From NCBI GenBank assembly GCA_026184775.1, contig JANCYW010000004.1, forward strand, positions 486,976-550,975: DNA of 64,000 bases, in the 5' to 3' direction. This DNA is from Cyanidium caldarium (lineage: Eukaryota; Rhodophyta; Bangiophyceae; Cyanidiales; Cyanidiaceae). This document shows positions 9,218 through 18,702 of this stretch, one piece after another. The notes under the pieces were generated by a model. That model was not told the DNA's origin, made no database searches, and saw nothing but the letters and a program-made list of their open reading frames with translations. The number at the start of each line of letters is the position of its first letter. Position 1 is the stretch's first letter. The translations under genes were made by a program, and so were the position numbers.

Positions 9218-11269
9218 TTACGCGCGCCTCTCCATTCCTGTCGGCAAGGCACTGGCCAGGTCGGACACCAGCTCCAGCCCGGTCAGCGATGTCGGTTGCG
9301 TTTCGGGCGGCTCCAGCCGTATGTCGTCGGGCAGGCCGAACTCCTTGAAGAGCATCTCGGCGCGGGCCAGCGCCAAATCCAGATCGATGCGCATGGCCAT
9401 GCGATTGGTGTACGAGAGCAGCTCGTCGAACGCCAGGTCGTAGTCCAGTATCACCTCGCGGTGCAGCACCAGCAGCGCGGCGGCCACGTACAGGTGGAAC
9501 ACGCCACCGCCGACGGCCGGCGGTGCGGCCCACAGCACATCCCACAGCCGCAGCAGCTGCTCGAAGGGCAGTTCGCGCTTGAAGCGCACCAGCAGCCAGC
9601 GGAAGCAGCAGAAAAAGTTGTCCGCCCCGTGTCGCTTGCAGTGCGCGTACAGCTCCGGATCCACGTGCCGCACGATGCTAGCGAGGCGCGACAGCTCCTC
9701 GCGCATGCCGCTCTGGTCTTCGCGAAAGTTGCGCTCGAACACGTCCATCAGCGCCGCAAAGCACCAGAACGCCAGCACCTCGTCCTCGCCGCCCATCACG
9801 TACACCACCGGGGCGGCCAGGTCGCTCATGCCCTGGCAGTAACCGAGGTCAAAGTTGAAAAAGGTGTGCGTCAGCAGCACGTGGAACAGGTGCTGCTGTG
9901 CCGGGCCGCGCTCGTCGTGAAACAATTCCAGCGTGCGGTCGGTGCGCACCACGTCCTTCTCGATCTGAAAACGGCGCTCGCGGTACTGGGTGAAGCGTCG
10001 CTCTTGCTTTTCGCTGATGCTGCTCCACTGCTGTCTCAGGGTGGCGTATTCGACGGCCAGCTGTTCGCGCTGCTCGGGCTCCTGCTCCGGCGGCAGCGAC
10101 CACGGCAGCACACCCAGCAGGTACGGCCAAGCGATGCGGCGCGCGTCTGGCTCCAGGCCGCCGGCGAATATGGCGCGCTTTAGCGCCAGCGGGTCGACGG
10201 CGCGGGTGCGCTGGAAAGTGTCGCGCGACACCGCCGGCGCGCTGCGTAACGAACGGTAGCTGGGGTAGTGGGTGTCGAGGCGAAAATGCGGCGGGATGAG
10301 GTCGCCGCTGGGCTCGGTGTCCACCGACACCCGCCGCTGTTGTCGTGCAGTCGCAGATGCGGTCGCCGACGGTATGCGGCGAGCGTGCAACGGCGCCCGT
10401 CTGCCGCCCGGATATCGACTCAGTGAGTGGGTGGCCGCGCGCGCCAGCCGGGTCACCTGGGCGAAACGCTCCAACAAGAGGAACGTGAACGCCTCGCCAG
10501 TGTTATCGTACGCTTCTCCTTCCTCGTCGTCGTCGTCGTCGTCGTCGTCGTCATCGATATTCGGCTTGTTTTCCGGGACGCCCTGGCTCTCGGTTGTTGT
10601 TGTTGTTGTCGTCGTCGTCGTCGCCGCCGGTTCCGGTGGTTGACGCAACCTATCCGCTTTCAACGCGGGCGGCACGCCCAGCTGCACGGCATCCGGTTGT
10701 GACTGCGTCAGCAACGAAAAAAGCGGTGCCGACGACTTGAGGTGCAGCGGTGCGCGCAGACTGCGCAAGCGCCGCGGAGGCTCGGCACCGTCCGCCCGGG
10801 GCGCACCCCGGTGCGCGCGCACGTAGTACAAGTCCGGGTCGATATCGTCCGGCTCCAGATCGGCCACGCTCCGCAGTGCTGACAAAAAGTCACGCAGACC
10901 ACCGGTGCGAAACACCAGCTCCGGCAGCGCCTCACCGCCCTGCTTGGTCAGGCGGACGCGCGGCAACCCGATGGCCGGCAAGTGCCGCCGCACCGCAAAC
11001 ACCTGCCCCAACTCCAGCTCGAACGCCAGCTCTTGCGTGAGATCCACCGGCGCCGACACCATAGTACCGGGCGCTCGACACGCGGGTGCGCGCTCCCCCG
11101 GCGGGACGTACGGCGCCCAGCGCAACAGCACCCGTACAGCGTCGGATGCTGGGGATGGTGCCTGGCGCAGAAGACAAAGGCGACCGGCGCGCCGTTGGTC
11201 GGGCGCACCCTCGGTGGCTGCCACATTCTCCTTGCGGAATATATACAACTCGTCGCCACCAGACTCCAT
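9218..11269 (-). CDS. TBC-domain Rab GTPase-activating protein (TBC1D15/Gyp7-like)
   Basis: A 683-aa Rab-GAP. The C-terminal half is a TBC domain with both catalytic fingers: IEKDVVRTDR (arginine finger, about residue 437) and YCQGMSDL (glutamine finger, about 475). It is followed by FWCFAALMDVFERNF and the C-terminal LPFEQLLRLWDVLW segment. Such proteins switch off Rab GTPases in membrane traffic. The segment RIAWPYLLGVLPW before the TBC core and the layout with a long N-terminal region recall TBC1D15/17 and yeast Gyp7. The middle contains a poly-Thr run and a poly-Asp run encoded by trinucleotide repeats near 10593-10625 and 10524-10552. ATG 11269 (MESGG) precedes the first conserved-looking segment; another ATG would add 67 residues. 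Confidence 0.9.
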   Translation of the reverse strand: MESGGDELYIFRKENVAATEGAPDQRRAGRLCLLRQAPSPASDAVRVLLRWAPYVPPGERAPACRAPGTMVSAPVDLTQELAFELELGQVFAVRRHLPAIGLPRVRLTKQGGEALPELVFRTGGLRDFLSALRSVADLEPDDIDPDLYYVRAHRGAPRADGAEPPRRLRSLRAPLHLKSSAPLFSLLTQSQPDAVQLGVPPALKADRLRQPPEPAATTTTTTTTTTESQGVPENKPNIDDDDDDDDDDEEGEAYDNTGEAFTFLLLERFAQVTRLARAATHSLSRYPGGRRAPLHARRIPSATASATARQQRRVSVDTEPSGDLIPPHFRLDTHYPSYRSLRSAPAVSRDTFQRTRAVDPLALKRAIFAGGLEPDARRIAWPYLLGVLPWSLPPEQEPEQREQLAVEYATLRQQWSSISEKQERRFTQYRERRFQIEKDVVRTDRTLELFHDERGPAQQHLFHVLLTHTFFNFDLGYCQGMSDLAAPVVYVMGGEDEVLAFWCFAALMDVFERNFREDQSGMREELSRLASIVRHVDPELYAHCKRHGADNFFCCFRWLLVRFKRELPFEQLLRLWDVLWAAPPAVGGGVFHLYVAAALLVLHREVILDYDLAFDELLSYTNRMAMRIDLDLALARAEMLFKEFGLPDDIRLEPPETQPTSLTGLELVSDLASALPTGMERRA
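10524..10628. repeat. two trinucleotide microsatellites inside the TBC gene
   Basis: A run of GTC triplets (about 10524-10552) and a GTT run grading into GTC (about 10593-10625) lie in frame within the TBC gene. On the coding strand they give a stretch of Asp and a stretch of Thr. Both are in a linker before the catalytic domain, where length change would be tolerated. Confidence 0.85.
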
Positions 11270-11486
11270 CACGTCCCACAAAGGGACTGCGTGGCCAGGG
11301 AGCAGCGGCGGACAGCGGGTTCGGTGCCCGTGCCGAAAGGACCAGCGGCGGGCGCCGCGATCGGTGCGAGGTGTTGTGCGCCCGCGGCACCCACCACGCG
11401 GACGGAAAGACAGCCGTTTCCAAAGCGTACTTTCATACACCACAAAGTCTACAGAGGCTACCAGTGCCATCCTAGGGTGCGTGCGT

Positions 11487-12743
11487 CTACAACATGTCGC
11501 TGATGTCCACGGGCATCTCCTGTATCTCGCAGTTGTAGTAGGATTCGATCTCCCGCAGCGTGCGCACGTCGTCGGCCGTGAGAAAGTTGATGGCGACGCC
11601 CTTGCGGCCGAAGCGGCCGGAGCGGCCGACGCGGTGGATGTAGTTCTCGCGGTTGCTGGGCAGGTCGTAGTTGATCACCAGGCTCACCTGCTGCACGTCG
11701 ATGCCGCGCGCCAGCAGGTCGGTGGTGATGAGCACGCGCGACGATCCCGAGCGGAACTCTTTCATGATCAGGTTGCGCTCGTCTTGCGACATATCCGCGT
11801 GGATGACCGACACGGTAAAGTCGCGTTCGCGCATCCGCTCGCTGAGCCACTCGGCCTTGCGGCGGCTGTTCACAAACACCACCGTCTGGGAGGCGGAGAT
11901 GGTCTCGTACAGGTCGATGAGCGTCTCCAGCTTCCACTCCTCCTGCTCGATGGCAACGTAGAACTGTTTGATGCCCTGCAGCGTGAGTTCGTCTTTGCGC
12001 ACCAGGATGCGCGCGGGTTCCCGCAGAAACTTTTCGGACATCTCCAGAATCTCCACCGGCATGGTGGCGCTGAACAGCGTCACCTGGCAGTTGGCCGGCA
12101 TGTACTGGAACACCATGTAGATCTGCTCCTTGAAGCCGCGCGACAGCATCTCGTCGGCCTCGTCCAGCACGAAACTCTTGATGGTGGTGGTGTCCAGCGC
12201 GCGCCGTTGGATCATATCGTACACTCGGCCGGGCGTGCCCACGATGACGTGCGGCGTGTCCTGCTCTAGCGTGCGCAGGTCGTCCACCACCCGCGTGCCG
12301 CCGATACACGAGTGCACTTTCACGCCCAAATAGTCGCCCAGTGCGATGGCCACCTTTTCAATCTGCTGCGCCAGCTCGCGCGTCGGTGCCAGTATCAGCC
12401 CCTGCACCTTGCGCACGGTGGTGTCCACGTTTTGCAGCATGCCGATGACGAAGCAGCCGGTCTTGCCGGTGCCCGACTGGCTCTGCGCCAGCATGTCCCG
12501 CCCTTTCACCATGGGCACGATGCCCCGCTGCTGAATCGCCGACGGCTTCTCAAAGCCGTACGCGTAGATGCCCCGCAGCAGTTCGTCGCGCAAGCCCATG
12601 TCGTCGAACGACTCGTACGTTTCGGTCACGGTGGAGTCGACGTCGCGTCCCGACGAATGGCCGTCGTAGCCGTCGCCGCCGTCGCGTTCGGCAGGGGATA
12701 TGGTGGATGCGGGGAGGTCAGCGCTGGTCTGGGTGTCCGCCAT
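11487..12743 (-). CDS. EIF4A: eukaryotic initiation factor 4A (DEAD-box RNA helicase)
   Basis: A 418-aa eIF4A, the ATP-dependent RNA helicase of the eIF4F complex that unwinds mRNA leaders. Visible motifs in order: Q motif ([13 protein letters not shown]), Walker [32 protein letters not shown], then the second RecA domain with [21 protein letters not shown] and [13 protein letters not shown]. The C-terminus ends in DISDML, close to the usual eIF4A ending. ATG 12743 yields the family's length. The upstream frame stays open for another 124 codons but is Ser/Pro/His-rich and unconserved. Overall identity looks closer to translational eIF4A than to the eIF4A3 exon-junction form, but I could not run a tree. 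Confidence 0.95.
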   Translation of the reverse strand: MADTQTSADLPASTISPAERDGGDGYDGHSSGRDVDSTVTETYESFDDMGLRDELLRGIYAYGFEKPSAIQQRGIVPMVKGRDMLAQSQSGTGKTGCFVIGMLQNVDTTVRKVQGLILAPTRELAQQIEKVAIALGDYLGVKVHSCIGGTRVVDDLRTLEQDTPHVIVGTPGRVYDMIQRRALDTTTIKSFVLDEADEMLSRGFKEQIYMVFQYMPANCQVTLFSATMPVEILEMSEKFLREPARILVRKDELTLQGIKQFYVAIEQEEWKLETLIDLYETISASQTVVFVNSRRKAEWLSERMRERDFTVSVIHADMSQDERNLIMKEFRSGSSRVLITTDLLARGIDVQQVSLVINYDLPSNRENYIHRVGRSGRFGRKGVAINFLTADDVRTLREIESYYNCEIQEMPVDISDML

Positions 12744-13319
12744 GAGAGAGAGGAGAAAAAAGGAGCGTGTGATGGGAAGGTATAGAGGGATAGGTGACAG
12801 TGAATGGTCGCCGGAAGGTCTGGAGCGTGGCCGAGGAAAAGCGCGCGGCCGACTGATGGTCGGCGGGCGACGGCGGTCGTCGGCTGTGGGAGAGAGGAAA
12901 TAGGACAAAGTTGGGTGGGAGGTGGGAGAAGCGGAAGACACGAGAATGAGGTGGATGAAAGCGAAGCGGAGGGTGTGGATGGAGTGCATCGGAAGGGGAG
13001 GTGGCTGATGATGGGTGGGATGGGTGAATTGTAGAGGGAGATGGGGGAGACGGTGGAGGGAGTGCATGAGGAGAAGAATAGACACCAGGCAGGGGAAAGA
13101 TGGTCTGCCAACCATCGCGTTTTTTCAAAGAGCGTTTTAACCGGGACTCGATCGCTGAAACGATTCCGCGGGTTTTCCGGAATCCAGCCGATCAGGACGC
13201 GGAGCCCACGAGCGCCGCCCGCCAGGTCTTGGAAACACACGCGTTGGTTGTCTCTACCGGCACGCTGCTGCCACACGCTGCACTCGCTCTCTTCGTTTCC
13301 GTCACTAATTTTTCTCTCC
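12744..13319. other. divergent promoter region with strong purine/pyrimidine strand bias
   Basis: This 576-bp gap separates the divergent eIF4A and first four-helix genes. From about 12744 to 13110 the plus strand is dominated by G and A, so the sense strand of eIF4A has a long pyrimidine-rich leader or promoter. The rest is mixed sequence. No RNA gene was seen. Confidence 0.5.
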
Positions 13320-13805
13320 ATGCGTCTAGGCGTCCTATCGAGCGTGCGTTTGCTACTCTATGCGGGTATAGTCACCCTCTCGGTGGCCTCGTTCGCGCTC
13401 ATCGTGCACGACCTGAGGAACGTGGGCGGCACCGGCTTCTGTGAACTCACGCAGACCGTGGAGTCCTCAACCTGCAACTATGGCGTGGCCATCAACGTCG
13501 TCTTCTTCGCGTTGGCAGTGATTAACTCTGTGCTAGTGTTGGTGGCCAGTTCGACAGAGAAGAGAGTGCGGCTGCTCTGCTTCGTGGAGACGCTGCTGAA
13601 TGGGACGAGCGGGCTGAACGCGCTGGCGTGGGCTATTACCCTAAGTGCGCGGGTGTCGAAGGATCGTTCGACGCAGGTGAATGCGGTGCTGGGCTTTGCG
13701 TGGGTGATCTTTTCGATGTTGGTGATTGTGTACGCCCTGAACTTGGCGCGCTGGCGACGGAGGAGAATCTGCGTGACACAGGAGGGGAACGATGCGGCCG
13801 CTTAA
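13320..13805 (+). CDS. four-helix membrane protein, MARVEL-like, paralogue 1 of 3
   Basis: A 161-aa protein with four predicted membrane helices (about 7-27, 53-73, 83-103 and 118-140) and a short basic C-tail. It is clearly homologous to the next two genes. Shared features are SFALIVHDL at the end of helix 1, two Cys in the first external loop (41 and 52, likely a disulfide), CNYG before helix 2 and NAVLGFAWV at the start of helix 4. The layout resembles MARVEL/CASP-type tetraspan proteins, but I cannot name the family with confidence. This copy is the most divergent of the three: its helix 3 lacks the GFNTIW block and its tail is Arg-rich instead of acidic. The start is the ATG immediately before the first helix. 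Confidence 0.8.
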   Translation: MRLGVLSSVRLLLYAGIVTLSVASFALIVHDLRNVGGTGFCELTQTVESSTCNYGVAINVVFFALAVINSVLVLVASSTEKRVRLLCFVETLLNGTSGLNALAWAITLSARVSKDRSTQVNAVLGFAWVIFSMLVIVYALNLARWRRRRICVTQEGNDAAA

Positions 13806-14226
13806 GGCGAGGCGACTGAGGGTGGTGGCGTCGGCGTGAGGGAGGCGGCGCGAGCACCAGAGGTTTAAAAGAAACGGGAGTGAGGTCGGTGGTTGCAACA
13901 CGCAATGCGGACGGAGTGCGAGCACTTGCCCAGACAGTTAGCGGGTATGTACCATATAGCAAGGGTGGTGCAGCCCGAACAGGGCCGATGCGGCCCTGGG
14001 CAGATTTCTACTACTTGAAAATATGCGACAAAATATGACTGCAATCTCCGCAGTTCCGGACGACGTCGGTGATCCTGCCGCGCCGCGTCTTTCGCGAACG
14101 TTTCTCCTCGCTCCGCACTCTCGACGCTCTGTGCACCTCTCTCCACATAACACTTCTCCCTCGCATTTTCGCTTCTCCCTTTTCCAGCACACACATTTCC
14201 CCTCCCCGCGCACTCCACTCTTCCTC
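13806..14226. other. intergenic between four-helix paralogues 1 and 2
   Basis: This 421-bp gap contains an AT-rich patch near 14015-14040, which matches a patch upstream of paralogue 3, and a C/T-rich leader from about 14100 to the ATG at 14227. A GTTTAAAAG sequence near 13863 could be a core promoter element. No gene was seen. Confidence 0.45.
14015..14036 (+). promoter_or_regulatory. candidate shared upstream element of the four-helix genes (copy a)
   Basis: The patch contains ATATGCGACAAAAT, about 200 bp upstream of paralogue 2. The same core, ATATGCGACAACAT, occurs about 260 bp upstream of paralogue 3. Surrounding intergenic sequence is otherwise not obviously alike. Function is inferred only from this conservation. 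Confidence 0.35.
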
Positions 14227-14742
14227 ATGGCGTCATTCAACGTTGGTCGCGGCTTTCGTCTCTTCTTCTACTTTGTGGTGATAACGCTCTCCATTACCTC
14301 GTTCGCGCTCATCGTGCACGACCTCAAGGACGTGTTCGGCACCGGCGTGTGCACCATTGTGGACGTGAAGAGTAGCTCGCTCTGCAATTTCGGCATTGCG
14401 GCCAACTGCATTGTGTTCGCGTTTGCGTTTTTCGCGTTCGTGTGGTTGGTGGCGGTGAGCATCTTCAGCGTTCTGGACCGGGCGCTGGTGCCAACGGAGC
14501 TGGCGTTCACCGGCTTCAACACCATCTGGTCGATGATATGGGCCATCGTCATCAGCGCGAAGGCGTCTCGGCAGCGCCCGGAGAAGGCCAATGCGGTGCT
14601 CGGGTTCTCCTGGGTGGACTTTGGTCTGCTGGTGATTTGCACGGCGCTGCTGCTGACCACCGAGCGCGGTGAGAAAGATGTATCCGATGAAGGCGGCGCC
14701 GTTGAGGGTGGCGGTGACGAGGCGGAGACTGCCCAAGCGTGA
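14227..14742 (+). CDS. four-helix membrane protein, MARVEL-like, paralogue 2 of 3
   Basis: A 171-aa paralogue with the same four-helix plan as its neighbours and exactly the same length as paralogue 3. Helix 1 is residues ~12-31 and ends in SFALIVHDLK. The loop Cys pair is C42 and C53. The third-helix block GFNTIWSMIWAIVISAK and the fourth-helix start NAVLGFSWVDFGLL are nearly identical to those of paralogue 3. The C-tail (about 146-171) is acidic and Gly-rich, probably cytosolic. The coding ATG follows a 120-bp pyrimidine-rich leader. Its function is unknown; tandem position and similarity indicate gene duplication. Confidence 0.85.
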   Translation: MASFNVGRGFRLFFYFVVITLSITSFALIVHDLKDVFGTGVCTIVDVKSSSLCNFGIAANCIVFAFAFFAFVWLVAVSIFSVLDRALVPTELAFTGFNTIWSMIWAIVISAKASRQRPEKANAVLGFSWVDFGLLVICTALLLTTERGEKDVSDEGGAVEGGGDEAETAQA

Positions 14743-15475
14743 GAGCAATGAACACCGGGCCGGCGGAGAGGGCGCGATGCTACCGAGATGCTCGGGTGGA
14801 ACGTCGTAGCTTGCAAGATATGGAACGTAAAGCATGGGAAGCACAGTATTTGATGAAAGGCAATCTTGTGTAGAGGGAAACAGGTGCTTGCAGCAGTGGT
14901 GAAAATCTCGTGGTGGGGCCACCGTGTGGTGTTGGGAGGGCGGAAGCCGAGAGTGCTCTTCGCTCCCGTGCACTTTTCTCGCGGAACTTTCTTTCGAGCA
15001 AGCGTGCATCCGATGCATTTCAGAATCGGCAAGGCGGGCAGCGAACGATGCAAAGTTCGGCACGTGAGCCGTCCGCAGTAGTTATTATCTCGACCACCAC
15101 AGCGTTTTTCGCACTTTCAAGTCGCGCGAAAAAAGCTTCCGCAACGAAGAGGACACCACCACGGAAAACCTCGCATGATGGGTTCTTCATCCTGCCCTTC
15201 AAAAATATTAGGCAATATGCGACAACATCTCAACCTCGCATTTCCACGTGGCGCGCTGAGCTTGCAGCTTCATCGACACCGGCGAGAGACATCGGCATGC
15301 GTCTCGGACGAACGAGATTGCGCGGGCTTCCACGCTGATCTGGACGTCCGCGGCGTACCGACGGCGCTGAATGCGGCGGTTTCAGCCTTGCTCGGCGTCC
15401 TAGAAGCGCGTCTGTACGACACAGCGTGACGGTGAGTGTGCGCTCTGACGGCCTCATTCTTGCTGAACTTCCACA
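14743..15475. other. intergenic between four-helix paralogues 2 and 3
   Basis: The longest gap in the triplet (733 bp). It holds the second copy of the ATATGCGACAA element near 15214-15228 and AT-richer stretches around 14820-14880 and 15060-15220. I found no degenerate fourth paralogue: none of the conserved peptide blocks is recognisable on either strand. Confidence 0.45.
15211..15230 (+). promoter_or_regulatory. candidate shared upstream element of the four-helix genes (copy b)
   Basis: AATATGCGACAACAT lies about 250 bp before the ATG of paralogue 3 and matches the element near 14021 upstream of paralogue 2. Conservation across two duplicated genes is the only evidence. Confidence 0.35.
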
Positions 15476-15991
15476 ATGACAGTCGCTACCGTTGGCCGCA
15501 GCATTCGCCCCTTCTTTTACTTTGTGGTTATCGCGCTGTCCATCGCGTCGTTCGCCCTTATCGTGCACGACCTGAAGAATTTGCTCGGCACCCATTTTTG
15601 TGCGATCACCGGCACCTTCTCCGACGACGTGTGCAACTATGGTATTGCGGCGAACGTGATTGTTTTCGTGTTCGCACTGTTCACGTTCGTGTGGGTGCTG
15701 GCGGGCGCCTTCATGGGCAGCTTCGGCGGTCTGCTGATGCCGGTGGAACTGGGCGTGACCGGCTTTAACACTATTTGGGCCATGATATGGGCCATCGTCA
15801 TCAGCGCCAAGGTCACCAAGAGCCGCCCGGAGAAAGTCAATGCGGTGCTCGGCTTTGCGTGGGTGGACTTTGGTCTGCTGCTGATCTGCGTGGTCATGGC
15901 CGCGGCGATGGACCGCCGTGACAAGTCCGAGAGCAGTGGCGGCGACACCGGTGCTGACGCCGGTGGCGAGGCGGAGCCCGCTGAGGCGTAG
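15476..15991 (+). CDS. four-helix membrane protein, MARVEL-like, paralogue 3 of 3
   Basis: A 171-aa tetraspan paralogue. Helices are about 12-31, 55-79, 90-111 and 121-144. The first extracellular or lumenal loop carries C42 and C53, the pair conserved in all three copies. HDL at the end of helix 1 and PEKVNAVLGFAWVDFG before helix 4 are family-defining blocks. The tail is Gly/Glu/Asp-rich. No catalytic motif is visible, so a structural or membrane-organising role is more likely than an enzymatic one; this is inference. It shares strand and spacing with paralogues 1 and 2 but has its own long 5' flank, so separate promoters are likely. Confidence 0.85.
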   Translation: MTVATVGRSIRPFFYFVVIALSIASFALIVHDLKNLLGTHFCAITGTFSDDVCNYGIAANVIVFVFALFTFVWVLAGAFMGSFGGLLMPVELGVTGFNTIWAMIWAIVISAKVTKSRPEKVNAVLGFAWVDFGLLLICVVMAAAMDRRDKSESSGGDTGADAGGEAEPAEA

Positions 15992-16367
15992 TATGCATGG
16001 ACCGTAATACTCGAAGGAGACCCTCTGGCGTCCAGGAAAGACTGGTGGGCGCGTCCCGCGCGCAAGCTATTTAAAGCGAAGCGGTGCAGTCGATACCGAG
16101 TTTTCGTCGCACGGCATCATCATCCTTGACTGGCACGGCATGTCGATACACGCCGTCCACCAGCACTCTCGTCTTTCGTCAAGCAACTTCACCAACCCCT
16201 CCCCCCTCCCGCGGAGATGTCGCCTCGGCACGGTGCAGTCGCGATCCCTGACACGCATCGTGCGCCGGTGCACGATCGCATCCGTTCCGGGTGTCCGACG
16301 CTGTGCGGTGGCGCGTACGGTTCGCTCGCCGCTCCCCCCGACGGATAACCGCTCGTCTCGGCGCCTC
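15992..16367. other. 5' flank of the K+ transporter
   Basis: This 376-bp gap includes a TATA-like TATTTAAAG at 16068-16076. The region from 16140 onward is open in the transporter's frame, so part of it may be coding if the upstream ATG is used. No other feature was found. Confidence 0.4.
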
Positions 16368-18521
16368 ATGGAGCGTCAACGCAGCGAGTGCTCGACGAAT
16401 GACGTACCGTCACTGCGGCCGCTGCGGAAACTTACCTGGAGGGAGCGTTGGAGGCGGTTCCGGGTGTGGCTGCGGCGGCACGCCAATTACCAGTGGCTGT
16501 TCTGGGCGTACTTCATGCTGCTACCGCTCGTCGGTGGCGGGCTGGGCATGGCCATCATTCACGGCAACATACCGTTCATAGACTCGTTGTTTCTGGCGGC
16601 ATCGGCCGTGACGGAGTCGGGCCTGGCGACGGTGCAGATGACCCAACTGAACAACGGCTTTTTCGCCATGTTGCTGGTGCTGATCATCATCGGGAGTCAA
16701 GTGGCCATGCTGTTCCCGCCGCTGCTGATTCGGCGGTATTTGTACTGGAGGTGGTACGGCATGCTCATTCGCCGCGAGCGCGAGCTGCGAAGACAGCTGG
16801 CGCAGTTTTCACCGCAAGAGCTGCAGGGGCTACTGCAGGAGACCGAGTCGCCCGCCGCGTCGGATGCTGCGGCTGGGAAGCGCGCGTCTCGTGGAGTGGA
16901 GAGCAGTGAGGGCGACTCGAGCGATGCTGTTGTTGCGGGGAAGCGGGTGCTGCGAAGTGAGGAGTTTGTTCGCGGCGCGTACGCAGACGCCGAGGACGTC
17001 GAAGCGCAGCCGTCGACGAGTGGCAGGGCGGCGTTACGTGCCGAAAGCTGGGGCGGTCCGCTGCCGGTGGCATTGGCGGAGACTGAAACGCTACCGCCGT
17101 CAAACAACTCGCTGGACGCGCATAGAGCCCCGTCCAAAGACGGCAGCGTGGCGGACGACCCCAATCGCCTCTATCGCGCCCGCCATAGCATCTGCCTCCT
17201 GGGCAACGAGATGGCCCGGCACGCCACGCTGGAGTACGAGGCCATGGGCAAGCTGCTGATGTTGGCGTTCGGATTCTACGCCTGCGTCATTGTGGTCTTC
17301 ACGCCGCTGGTGTTCGCGGCGGTGGTGGGCGCACCCGGGCCTTCGCCGGCGCTGGCACAGGAAGGTGTGTCGACCGGATGGTTCGCGGTATTCACCATGT
17401 TTTCCGCACTCCACAACTGTGGTCTGGTGCCGCTGAACGCAAACATGGTGCCGGTGCGATTTCAGGCGGGCCTCTTGTTCCTGTACGGTGTGCTGATCAT
17501 TCTGGGCAATACCGGTCTGCCCATCGTTTTGTATGGTTTGGTGTGGCTGGGACACCACTTCTCCAAGGACAAGTCGGCGTACACGTATCTGCTACTGCAC
17601 GGCCGCCGCTTCACCATGTTTCTGTTCTCGGGCGCGCAGACGCTGGTGCTCGGCCTGATGCTGATCGCGCTCAATGTCGTGCAATACGTGGTTTTTCTGG
17701 CGCTCAGTTTGGATCGGTCGTCACTGCTGGTGGACAACTCGGCGGGCAGTCTGGTGTATCAGGGCCTCTTCCAGACGGTATCCACACGCAATGCCGGCTT
17801 TTCGGTGGTTAATTTTCGCGACCTGTCGCCGGCGCTGCTGGTGGTGTACGTCGTCATGATGTACTTGTCGCCGGTGCCGTACGTGCTGACGTTGCGTAGC
17901 ACGGCTCGGGGCCGCGCCGCGAATCGCACTTCGCCACCGGAGGGGGACATTGTTTCACAGGAGGATCCGCCTGAGCGGAACGTGGAGGCGGAGCGGCCGC
18001 GGCCGATACGACAGCAGGGGCTGGTGTTCAGCAGTCTGGCCAAAAAGTTCGGCAACGTGCTGATGTTTGATGTGGTGTGGCTGTTTCTCGCGTTGTTTGT
18101 GATCTGCATCGCGGAGAACTACCTGCTGGACAATCGGCCATCGCAAGTGGCCACTGTGGGCTATGTGAGCGTCTTCGACATCCTGTTCGAATTGACCAGC
18201 GCTTACGGCAACGTCGGGCTGTCGGTTGGTGTGAACAACGCGGACTACTCTCTGAGCGGCGTGTTCAACACCTTCTCGAAGCTGATTATCATCGCCACCA
18301 TGATCGGCGGTCGCAACCGATTGTTCCCGCGAACGCACGACGACGCCATCCGGTTCACCTTCGACCGGGAGATGTGCTCGGTGACGCGCGAGTCGCTGAT
18401 GGCGCCCGAGCAGCGCTTGCGCGAGCTGAAGCGGCGGCGGTCCAAGTCGGTGTCGACAGACGGGCGCCCGCCGTTTCTGAGCGCGCCACTGCATCTGGTC
18501 AACGGTGACATGGGGCGTTGA
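16368..18521 (+). CDS. Trk/Ktr/HKT-type potassium transporter
   Basis: A 717-aa membrane transporter of the SKT (TrkH/KtrB/HKT/fungal TRK) superfamily. All four M-P-M repeats can be recognised from their pore loops: AVTESGLATV, ALHNCGLVPL, TVSTRNAGFS and TSAYGNVGLS. Each has the filter glycine, which in this family favours K+ permeation, whereas plant class I HKTs have Ser in the first loop. A hydrophilic cytosolic loop of roughly 160 residues (about 150-310) separates repeats 1 and 2, as in fungal TRK proteins, and the end of repeat 4 reads MIGGRNRLFP, similar to the fungal MxRGRHRGLP block. The plasma membrane is the expected site. The ATG at 16140 would add 76 unconserved residues. Its stop lies 181 bp before the RalGAP start. 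Confidence 0.9.
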   Translation: MERQRSECSTNDVPSLRPLRKLTWRERWRRFRVWLRRHANYQWLFWAYFMLLPLVGGGLGMAIIHGNIPFIDSLFLAASAVTESGLATVQMTQLNNGFFAMLLVLIIIGSQVAMLFPPLLIRRYLYWRWYGMLIRRERELRRQLAQFSPQELQGLLQETESPAASDAAAGKRASRGVESSEGDSSDAVVAGKRVLRSEEFVRGAYADAEDVEAQPSTSGRAALRAESWGGPLPVALAETETLPPSNNSLDAHRAPSKDGSVADDPNRLYRARHSICLLGNEMARHATLEYEAMGKLLMLAFGFYACVIVVFTPLVFAAVVGAPGPSPALAQEGVSTGWFAVFTMFSALHNCGLVPLNANMVPVRFQAGLLFLYGVLIILGNTGLPIVLYGLVWLGHHFSKDKSAYTYLLLHGRRFTMFLFSGAQTLVLGLMLIALNVVQYVVFLALSLDRSSLLVDNSAGSLVYQGLFQTVSTRNAGFSVVNFRDLSPALLVVYVVMMYLSPVPYVLTLRSTARGRAANRTSPPEGDIVSQEDPPERNVEAERPRPIRQQGLVFSSLAKKFGNVLMFDVVWLFLALFVICIAENYLLDNRPSQVATVGYVSVFDILFELTSAYGNVGLSVGVNNADYSLSGVFNTFSKLIIIATMIGGRNRLFPRTHDDAIRFTFDREMCSVTRESLMAPEQRLRELKRRRSKSVSTDGRPPFLSAPLHLVNGDMGR

Positions 18522-18702
18522 GCACGTATCTAGATTTTGGTGTCTAAAGTTGAGGGTATGGTGCTTCGATAAGGTGTGGAGGAGGGTGGTTTGCATTTTG
18601 CCGGAGTCGATCCACCACCAAGCGGCGGCAGCGTCTGCGCGAGCATCGGCGTCACCCGCGGTCGAGCGTCGCTCGCCGCCTGCCGCTGTGGCGGTGAACT
18701 CG

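Noticed and set aside
14743-15475. A decayed fourth tetraspan paralogue
   Set aside because: None of the conserved blocks (SFALIVHDL, NAVLGF) can be found in any frame in this gap.
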